37,954 nt of DNA, from contig JAPSKH010000020.1 in NCBI GenBank assembly GCA_031177765.1, positions 1-37,954 of the forward strand, written 5' to 3'. Of this stretch, positions 8,370 through 14,693 are shown piece after piece. Both the position numbers and the translations under genes were made by a program. The notes under the pieces were generated by a model. It saw only the letters and a program-made list of their open reading frames with translations. It was not told the DNA's origin and ran no database searches. Origin of the DNA: Microbacterium sp. Lineage in GTDB: Bacteria; Actinomycetota; Actinomycetes; Actinomycetales; Microbacteriaceae. Each line of letters begins with the position of its first letter. Position 1 is the first letter of the stretch.

Positions 8370-9797
8370 GTGGCAGACGAAGACCGCGGTCCCGAGGAGG
8401 AGTTCCAGGAGCTGATCCGGCGACTCTTCGGCGGCGGAGCAGGCGATCTCGACCCGGAGCAGCTCTCGGAGCTCACGGGCATGAACATCGATCCCGCCAT
8501 GATGCAGACGGTGATGCGCCACCTGCAGGGCGCCTTCGCAGGCGCCGGCCAGAACGGCATCTCGTGGGACATGACGCAGCGTCAGGCCCTGCACATCGCC
8601 AACCAGGACGGGCTCGTGGTCACGACGGGCCAGCGCACCGACCTCGACCAGGCGTTCGCGCTGGCGAACCTGTGGCTGAGCGAGGCGACGGCGATCTCCG
8701 AGCTGGCATCCCCGCCGCGTTCGATCACGCGGGGCGCATGGGTGGAGGCCACGCTGCCGGTGTGGCAGGAGCTGGCCGAGCCGGTGGCCACGAGCATCGC
8801 GGACGCTCTCACCTCGGCGCTGAGCGCCCAGGCTCCGGAGGAGATGCAGGGCCTCGTGCAGGGTGCAGGCCGCCTGATGCGCACGGTGGGCGGCTCGCTG
8901 TTCGCCTCCCAGCTGGGTCAGGTCGTCGGCAACCTCTCGAAGGAGGTCGTCAGCGGCGGAGACGTCGGCATCCCCCTCATGCCCGACGGCGACGCGGCGA
9001 TCCTGCCTCAGAACTTCGCCGACTTCGGCCGCGACCTGGAGGTGCCCGAGGACCAGCTGGCCCTCTATGTCGCGACGCGCGAACTCGCGCACGCGCGCCT
9101 GTTCCGGCACGCGCGCTGGCTGCGCCTGCATGTCATCTCGCAGGTGACGGAGTTCGCCCGAGGCGTGCACGTCGACACCGATGCGCTCGAGGAGATGGCC
9201 GCCCGCTTCGATCCGTCCGAGCCGGAGGAGCTGCGCCGGGCGCTCGAGAGCGGCGCGCTGCTGCCGGAGCGCTCGGAAGCGCAGAAGGCCGCCCTCGCCC
9301 GCCTCGAGAACCTGCTGGCCACGATCGAGGGCTGGGTGGAGGTCGTGACCGACGACGCCACCTCGCGCCTGCCCGCCGCGCCCCGCATCGCGGAGGCGGT
9401 CCGGCGCCGCCGGGCCGTCGGCGGCCCCGCCGAGCGGGCGCTCGGGTCGCTCGTGGGCCTCGAGCTGCGGCCGCGCCGGATGCGCGAGGCCGCGGCCATG
9501 TGGCGTGCCGTCACCGAGGCCGTCGGCCCCACGGCGCGGGACGCCCTCTGGGACTATCCCGACCTGATGCCCTCGGCGACCGACATCGACGACCCGGCCG
9601 GTCTCGTGGCCCGCCTGGAGGCGCGTGCGCGCGGGGAGGCTCCCGTGCGCGACGAGATGGACGACGCGCTGGCACGGCTGCTCGCCGACGAGGACGGTGC
9701 GGCGCAGGCCGACGCGCCGTCCCCGGAGGACGATGCCGCGGCCGAGCGCCCGACGGATGAGGACGACGACGCGCCGGGGAGCAGCCGCTCGGAGTGA
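8370..9797 (+). CDS. DUF2342 / 'zinc-dependent metalloprotease' family protein
   Basis: A 475-residue protein of an actinobacterial family annotated as zinc-dependent metalloprotease or F420-associated hydrolase; the activity is not established to my knowledge. Visible blocks are a Gly-rich N-terminus, a helical region, and TRELAHARLF (236-245), where a HEXXH helix would be expected. GWVEVV is at 321-326 and a helical core continues to about 400. The last 45 residues are very acidic and probably disordered. The classical HEXXH is absent; E238 and H241 are spaced differently. The GTG start at 8370 has GAAAGG about 8-13 bases upstream. It is divergent from the PDZ protease and followed by a hairpin (9809-9850). 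Confidence 0.82.
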   Translation: MADEDRGPEEEFQELIRRLFGGGAGDLDPEQLSELTGMNIDPAMMQTVMRHLQGAFAGAGQNGISWDMTQRQALHIANQDGLVVTTGQRTDLDQAFALANLWLSEATAISELASPPRSITRGAWVEATLPVWQELAEPVATSIADALTSALSAQAPEEMQGLVQGAGRLMRTVGGSLFASQLGQVVGNLSKEVVSGGDVGIPLMPDGDAAILPQNFADFGRDLEVPEDQLALYVATRELAHARLFRHARWLRLHVISQVTEFARGVHVDTDALEEMAARFDPSEPEELRRALESGALLPERSEAQKAALARLENLLATIEGWVEVVTDDATSRLPAAPRIAEAVRRRRAVGGPAERALGSLVGLELRPRRMREAAAMWRAVTEAVGPTARDALWDYPDLMPSATDIDDPAGLVARLEARARGEAPVRDEMDDALARLLADEDGAAQADAPSPEDDAAAERPTDEDDDAPGSSRSE

Positions 9798-9808
9798 CAT
9801 CGACTCCT

Positions 9809-9850
9809 CCACAGGTTCGGCGCGCCGGCGTGGAGGCGCCGAGCCTGTGG
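9809..9850 (+). terminator. Terminator hairpin after the DUF2342 gene
   Basis: A 15-base arm (9809-9823) pairs with 9836-9850 with a single G-U wobble, around a 12-base loop. It begins 11 bases after the metalloprotease stop. There is no long T-run, so it could instead be an mRNA 3'-end structure. It separates that gene from the next, which carries its own -10 element. Confidence 0.6.
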
Positions 9851-9879
9851 ACAGCCGTTCACCGCGACAGGGCCGACGG

Positions 9880-9885
9880 CAGGAT
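9880..9885 (+). promoter_or_regulatory. Possible -10 element, leaderless start of the TOMM-like gene
   Basis: CAGGAT ends 6 bases before the ATG at 9892. It keeps the A at position 2 and T at position 6 of the recurrent hexamer but lacks the first T, so it is a weaker match. AGGA within it could also act as a ribosome site. Confidence 0.4.
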
Positions 9886-9891
9886 CGAGCC

Positions 9892-10752
9892 ATGCGCATC
9901 GACTCGGCTCATCCTCCGGTGTGGCGCTCGCCGACGGTTCTGCAGTTCGGCGCCGTGCCGGTGGCCCGCGTGGCCGACCCCGCTCCGTGGCAGCTCCGCG
10001 TCGTGCGCGAGCTCGAGCGGGGCATCCCCGACAGCGCCTACGGCCCACTCGCCGAGGCGCTGGGCGCTCCGTCGGAGGAGGCGGCTGCGGCCTTCCTCGC
10101 CTGTATCAGGCCGTGTCTTGCGGCCGCGTCCCCGCCGCGCACGGTGATCCTGCGCACGATCGGGAACGTGCCGGATGCCGCGCGCGCCGCCGTCGCGGCG
10201 GGGCTCACCGCCGGACGCCTGGAGGTCCGACACGCCCCGGGATCCGATCCGCTCGGCGGTGTTGCGCCCGGAGCGGCCCCGGTCGTGCTGGTCGCGCAGC
10301 ACGTGGTCCCGCCCGCCGCCGGGGCGGCCCTGATGGCGGCCGACGCGCATCATCTCCCGGTGATCCTCGCGGGCACGGCGGCCGAAGTAGGACCCCTCGT
10401 CATTCCGGGCGTGACGGCGTGCCTCTCGTGCGTCGACGCCCGCCGCGCGCAGGAGGATGCGGCCTGGCCGGCCGTCGCGGCGCAGCTGATGGGCCGGCCG
10501 GTCGAGACCGAGGAGTCGGTGGCGTGGGAGGCGGGGATCGTCGCGGCGCGGCTTCTCACCGAACGCGATCGGCACCCGTCCCGCTCCGCGACCCGCGCGG
10601 TGGGCTTGCGCGCCGGCTCGCTGCACCGGAGCGTCCGGACCCACCGACCGCACGCAGCGTGCCGTTGCCGATCTCTCGCAGGAACCGCGACGGCTGCCGT
10701 TCCCTTCCCCCGCGCGACCATGTCAGAGACAGCGTTCGCCCGGCCCGCGTGA
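9892..10752 (+). CDS. TOMM/bacteriocin cyclodehydratase-like (ThiF-related) protein
   Basis: A 286-residue protein resembling the E1/ThiF-like 'cyclodehydratase domain' proteins that work with YcaO enzymes in azole-modified peptide pathways. What can be seen is a CxxC pair (C177-L-S-C180) in GVTACLSCVDARR and a C-terminal CxC (C257, C259) after HRPHAA. Together these four cysteines form the expected zinc site. The Rossmann part lacks a clear GxGxxG ATP loop. No YcaO gene or precursor peptide is nearby, so a classical TOMM role is doubtful. From memory, actinobacteria keep this gene between the DUF2342 gene and uvrD2. Its last 28 codons run antisense into the uvrD2 core before the stop appears, an odd 197-base convergent overlap. 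Confidence 0.75.
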   Translation: MRIDSAHPPVWRSPTVLQFGAVPVARVADPAPWQLRVVRELERGIPDSAYGPLAEALGAPSEEAAAAFLACIRPCLAAASPPRTVILRTIGNVPDAARAAVAAGLTAGRLEVRHAPGSDPLGGVAPGAAPVVLVAQHVVPPAAGAALMAADAHHLPVILAGTAAEVGPLVIPGVTACLSCVDARRAQEDAAWPAVAAQLMGRPVETEESVAWEAGIVAARLLTERDRHPSRSATRAVGLRAGSLHRSVRTHRPHAACRCRSLAGTATAAVPFPRATMSETAFARPA

Positions 10753-12325
10753 TGCCGACATAAGCCAGCCGGCGCTCCTCGTCGACCTGCTCGAACGTGG
10801 TCGCGTACGAGATCGGGAGCAGCCCCTCCGCCACGCCCACCAGGTGCACGTGATCCCACTCCAGACCCTTCGCGGCGTGGAGGGTCGACAGGGTCACCGT
10901 CCGCAGCGACGGCTCGTCGTGGGCACGGGCTCGCGCGGCGAGGTCGTCGGTGAAGACGCGCAGGTTGGTTCCCGGCGGCGCCTCCTCCGCCAGCCGCAGC
11001 AGCGCCGCTCGCGCTTCCCACGCGTCGCGCAACGCGCCGCCGGCTTCCGGCGGCTCGTCTGTGAGGCCGAGCGAGCGCAGCACGTCGCGGACCGCGTCGA
11101 CGAACCCGCGCTCCATCGGCGCGACCGACGCGCCGCGCAGCGCCATGATCGCCTGACGCACCTCGGGCAGGTCGAAGAAGCGCCGCCCTCCCAGCACCGT
11201 GGAGGCGATTCCGGCGTCGGCGAGAGCGGCGACGAGTTCGGCGGACTGCGCGTGCGCGCGATACAGCACCGCGATCCGCCGGGGATCGACGCCTCCTGCG
11301 ATCTGCTGCCGGATGCGGCTCGCCACGGCGCGCGCCTCCGCGGCGTCGTCGTCGAACGCGGTCAGTGTCGGCACCGCCTCGGGCTCGGGCGAGCGCTGTG
11401 CGGCGGCGCTCAGATGCAGCGCACCGGGCCGGCCGCGCATCAGCTCGTTGGCGACGGCGAGGATGGGCGCGTCCGAGCGGTAGTTCGTCTCCAGGCGCAC
11501 CACACGGGCGCCCTCGTATCGCCTGTCGAAGTCGAGCAGGAACCGCGCCTCGGCGCCGGCGAACGAATAGATCGTCTGGCTGGCGTCGCCGACGACGCAG
11601 AGGTCACGGCGATCGCCGAGCCAGAGCTCGAGCAGGCGGTTCTGCAGCGGGGAGACGTCCTGGAACTCGTCGACGGTGAAGTGCCGGTACTGCTCGCGGA
11701 CAGCCGCGACCACCTTGGGCTCGGCCTCGAGCATCCCGGCGCAGGCGAGCAGCACATCCTCGAAGTCCAGCTGGCGGCGCTCGTCCTTGAGCTTCTCGTA
11801 GGCGTGCTGCAGCGCGACGACGCGGTCGACGGACAGGCGGCCCACGCCGCCGGGCCTCGCGGCGGCGTACTCGTCGATGCTCAGCATCGAGACCTTGCGC
11901 CACTCGATGGCGCTCGCGACGTCTCGGAGCGTCGCCGTATCCGGCGTGATGCCGATGCCGTCGGCCGCGTGCGCGAGAAGGCGGACCTTGTTGTCGACGA
12001 TCCCGGGAGCGGTGTCACCGGCGAGGGTCGGCCAGAAGTAGTTCAGCTGCGCGAGGGCCGCCGCGTGGAAGGTGCGCGCCGACACGCCTTCCACGCCCAT
12101 CGCGCGCAGCCGCCCCCGCATCTCGCCGGCCGCCTTGGTGGTGAACGTCACCGCCATGACGCGTCCGGGCGAGTAGGCGCCCGTGTCGACGCCGTGCGCG
12201 ATGCGGTGGGTGATGACGCGGGTCTTGCCCGTGCCGGCTCCCGCGAGCACGACCACGGGGCCGCGCAGCGCCGTCACGGCCTCCAGCTGCCGCTCGTCCA
12301 GTCCCTGGAGGGCACGGCCGCTCAC
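10556..12325 (-). CDS. uvrD2: UvrD/PcrA-type superfamily 1A DNA helicase (UvrD2-like)
   Basis: A 589-residue ATP-dependent 3'-5' DNA helicase. The Q-motif region GLDERQLEAV (8-17) and Walker A AGAGTGKT (28-35) are at the N-terminus. Motif II is VDEFQD, motif III GDASQTIYSFAGA, and motif VI RRLAYVGITRA. The GTG at 12325 is preferred because it overlaps the nudC stop as GTGA; an ATG at 12346 in the same frame lies inside nudC. The recognisable core ends at SRFLREIG, near base 10661, and the last 34 residues are low-complexity sequence antisense to the neighbour. Mycobacterial UvrD2 carries HRDC and tetracysteine regions after the core; neither is visible here. The role is DNA repair or replication support, co-transcribed with nudC. 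Confidence 0.93.
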   Translation of the reverse strand: MSGRALQGLDERQLEAVTALRGPVVVLAGAGTGKTRVITHRIAHGVDTGAYSPGRVMAVTFTTKAAGEMRGRLRAMGVEGVSARTFHAAALAQLNYFWPTLAGDTAPGIVDNKVRLLAHAADGIGITPDTATLRDVASAIEWRKVSMLSIDEYAAARPGGVGRLSVDRVVALQHAYEKLKDERRQLDFEDVLLACAGMLEAEPKVVAAVREQYRHFTVDEFQDVSPLQNRLLELWLGDRRDLCVVGDASQTIYSFAGAEARFLLDFDRRYEGARVVRLETNYRSDAPILAVANELMRGRPGALHLSAAAQRSPEPEAVPTLTAFDDDAAEARAVASRIRQQIAGGVDPRRIAVLYRAHAQSAELVAALADAGIASTVLGGRRFFDLPEVRQAIMALRGASVAPMERGFVDAVRDVLRSLGLTDEPPEAGGALRDAWEARAALLRLAEEAPPGTNLRVFTDDLAARARAHDEPSLRTVTLSTLHAAKGLEWDHVHLVGVAEGLLPISYATTFEQVDEERRLAYVGITRAGRTLSLTWSRGGRERQPSRFLREIGNGTLRAVGGSGRSGAASRRASPPRGSRSGTGADRVR

Positions 12326-13239
12326 GTCGTCGCCCCCGCATACCAATCGCTGATCAGCTGATGGGCGATCGAGGCGGAGCCGGGCAGGACCACATCGCCC
12401 CTCCCGGCGAGCGCGGCCCCGATCTCGTCGCGACGGAACCAGCGGACGGCCGCGATCTCCTCACCGTCCGCGCGCGCCGCCGCGTCGTCCCGGGCGCGCG
12501 CGAGGAAGCCGAGCATCAGCGAGCGCGGGTACGGCCACGCCTGCGAGCCCCGGTAGGTCGCCTCGGCGACGTCCACGCCGCACTCCTCGGCGACCTCGCG
12601 ACGGACCGCCGCTTCCAGCGACTCTCCTGCCTCGACGAAGCCGGCGAAGCACGAGAACCGCTCGGGGCCCCACAGCGCGTTCGACCCGAGCAGCAGGGCA
12701 TCGGGATCGTCGGCGCTCGTGATCGCCACGATGACGGCGGGATCCGTGCGCGGGAAATGCTGCCGTCCACAGCTCGGGCAGCGACGTGACCAGCCGGCGT
12801 CGATCAGCATGGTGAGGGCTCCGCAGAACGGGCAGTGCGGCGAATCGATCAGCCAGCGTCCGAGGCTGAGGGCCTCCACGAACGCCCCGGCGTCGTCGGC
12901 GGCGAGGGCGCCGCCGACCGAGCGGAGGCCGGCCCATCCCGCCGGCGCGTCGAGGGGCTCCTCCTCGGCGGCAGCGAACACCGCGGTGAGCCGCACGCCG
13001 CCCCCGGTGTCGCGGCCGAGGAAGGCCCACTCCGCGCCGCCCGGCACCGCGTCCGGCGCGAGCCACAGCAGCGCGTCGGGACGAGCCAGCGGCGCGGCAT
13101 CCCCCACCACGACGAGCACCCGCGTCGCCGGGTCGCGCCTCGCGGTCTCGATCAGGTCCGGTGCGAGCCTGTCCGTGGCGGAGCGGTCCAGTCCCGCGCG
13201 CGCCAGCGGCGGAACGCTCGAGCTGTCGGGCGCCGTCAT
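12322..13239 (-). CDS. nudC: NADH pyrophosphatase / NAD-cap hydrolase, Nudix family
   Basis: A 305-residue NudC-type protein. It hydrolyses NAD(H) to NMN(H) and AMP and, in studied homologues, removes NAD caps from RNA. The N-terminal variable domain is followed by a four-Cys zinc ribbon (C136, C139, C154, C157). The Nudix box runs from G200 to about 222 with the REVAEE core. The NADH-specific signature SQAWPYPRSLM (232-242) places it in NudC rather than among general Nudix proteins. The ATG at 13239 has GGAG 8-12 bases upstream; the open frame extends further but in shadow sequence. Its stop overlaps the uvrD2 start by 4 bases. It is divergent from the APH-fold gene across a 116-base gap. 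Confidence 0.95.
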   Translation of the reverse strand: MTAPDSSSVPPLARAGLDRSATDRLAPDLIETARRDPATRVLVVVGDAAPLARPDALLWLAPDAVPGGAEWAFLGRDTGGGVRLTAVFAAAEEEPLDAPAGWAGLRSVGGALAADDAGAFVEALSLGRWLIDSPHCPFCGALTMLIDAGWSRRCPSCGRQHFPRTDPAVIVAITSADDPDALLLGSNALWGPERFSCFAGFVEAGESLEAAVRREVAEECGVDVAEATYRGSQAWPYPRSLMLGFLARARDDAAARADGEEIAAVRWFRRDEIGAALAGRGDVVLPGSASIAHQLISDWYAGATT

Positions 13240-13343
13240 CGAGATGTCTCCGGTTCGTCGATCGGGCCGGTCCGGCCGCCGCCGTTCCCCGGTGCGGTCG
13301 CGCGGCCAGGGCGTGGCGCGAAGGTGGACGGGCGAGCCCGACC

Positions 13344-13349
13344 TACCCT
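13344..13349 (+). promoter_or_regulatory. -10 element, leaderless promoter of APH-fold gene
   Basis: TACCCT with 6 bases between it and the ATG at 13356, the same spacing as at other genes here. The rest of the 13240-13355 gap must also hold the nudC promoter on the other strand, which I could not place. Confidence 0.6.
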
Positions 13350-13355
13350 GGGCAC

Positions 13356-14666
13356 ATGGCACGCTCCCCCCTCACTCTAGCCGCGTCCGTCACCTCGGCT
13401 CTGCCGCGCGTCGGCGTCGTCGGAGTCGGTGCGCTCACCGAGGGCGCCGCCGGTCGGTTCGACACCGCGGTGGCGGATCTCGACGACGGCCGGCGCGTGG
13501 TCGTCCGCGCTCCCGCCGACTCTGCGGCGGGCGAGGAGCTGGCGGCCGAAGTGCGGGCGCTGCGTGCGCTCACACCCGGGGTGCGGGGTCTGCTCCCCTT
13601 CCGGGCGCCGGAGCTGCTGGGCGAGACCGGGCTGGGCGACGCCCGCGTCGTCGTGGTCGATTTCCTGCCCGGCTACCGGGTCGATGCTGCGCACGTGCCG
13701 CCGGGCTTCGGGGCGGCGACCTCGGTCGGTGCCGCCCTCGCCGCACTCCACGCGCTTCCCCCGTCGATCGTCCGGGCCGAGGGCCTTCCGGCGCGCACGC
13801 CTCAGCAGGTCCGCGCGGACGCCGCTCGCATCGTCGACCGCGCCGACGCCACCGGACGTCTGCCTCGCGTGCTGGAGCGGCGCTGGCATCGGGCGCTCGA
13901 CGCCGAGGATCTGTGGCGCTTCGAGTCGGCGGTCGTGCTCGGTGGAGCGGGCGCCGCATCCTTCCTGTACGAGGACCTGGAGGGCGTTCCCACGGTGACG
14001 GGACTGCTCGACTGGCACGGTCTGTCGGTGGGCGATCCCGCGACGGATCTGCAGTGGCTCGCCGCAGCGCCCACGGCGGCGGACGACGTCTACGAGTCCT
14101 ACGTCTCGCACAGCGACCGCGCGCCCGACGCGCACGTGCGCGACAGGTCGCGCCTGTACGCAGAGCTGGAGTTCGCGAAGTGGCTGGTGCACGGCCACGA
14201 ATCCGGGCGCGATGACATCGTGTCCGATGCCGTCGAGCTGCTGGAGTCGCTCGCGCGCGGCGTCGCCGACGAGGACCTCGTGGCGGCGCCGGGTCTCGGC
14301 GTGGACGAGGCGATCGCGCTGCTGGACCGGATGCCGGAGGCGGCCCCGCCTGCGGTCGACACGTCGATGCACACAGATACGTACGATCCGGAAGAGCTCT
14401 CCCAGTGGATGGCCGATCAGGACGACAGCCACGACGACGATGACGCGGTCGGGACGGGCGCGCAGAGCCAACGCGGCGGTGCCGGCGACACGTCACGCGC
14501 CGCTCACGCTCACGACCGACTGTCCACCGCGCCGATCCTCCTGCCGACGTCTCCCGGCGCGCGGTCCGGCCGTACGTCGTCGGCGGACGACGGCACCGAG
14601 ACGGATGCCGCGGCCGACGCCGAGCGCGCCTCGGAGGCGGCGCTGCGCCGCTGGCTCGCCGACTGA
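13356..14666 (+). CDS. Aminoglycoside/macrolide phosphotransferase-fold protein, catalytic loop degenerate
   Basis: A 436-residue protein with the APH/choline kinase-like fold over about residues 20-330. The metal-binding segment DWHGLSVGDPATDL (219-232) is clear and matches the family's DWxxxxxGDPxxDL. The usual catalytic loop HGDxxxxN should lie just before it, but the equivalent stretch VVLGGAGAASF (193-203) lacks the His, Asp and Asn. It may therefore be a pseudokinase or use another mechanism. Residues about 335-436 form an acidic, Ser/Thr/Ala-rich and probably disordered tail with a short helix ending in RRWLAD. It lies between nudC and adnB, both on the other strand. A resistance function should not be assumed. 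Confidence 0.8.
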   Translation: MARSPLTLAASVTSALPRVGVVGVGALTEGAAGRFDTAVADLDDGRRVVVRAPADSAAGEELAAEVRALRALTPGVRGLLPFRAPELLGETGLGDARVVVVDFLPGYRVDAAHVPPGFGAATSVGAALAALHALPPSIVRAEGLPARTPQQVRADAARIVDRADATGRLPRVLERRWHRALDAEDLWRFESAVVLGGAGAASFLYEDLEGVPTVTGLLDWHGLSVGDPATDLQWLAAAPTAADDVYESYVSHSDRAPDAHVRDRSRLYAELEFAKWLVHGHESGRDDIVSDAVELLESLARGVADEDLVAAPGLGVDEAIALLDRMPEAAPPAVDTSMHTDTYDPEELSQWMADQDDSHDDDDAVGTGAQSQRGGAGDTSRAAHAHDRLSTAPILLPTSPGARSGRTSSADDGTETDAAADAERASEAALRRWLAD

Positions 14667-14693
14667 CGCTCCGGCGACCACCGGCCGAGCCGT

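Noticed and set aside
13356..14666. Antibiotic-resistance annotation (macrolide/aminoglycoside phosphotransferase)
   Set aside because: The catalytic HGD loop is missing and the gene lies in a conserved housekeeping neighbourhood, so the fold similarity does not support a resistance call.
14667..14693. Possible terminator between the APH-fold gene and adnB
   Set aside because: Only four-base complementary arms (for example CGGC/GCCG) are present, as expected by chance in GC-rich sequence.
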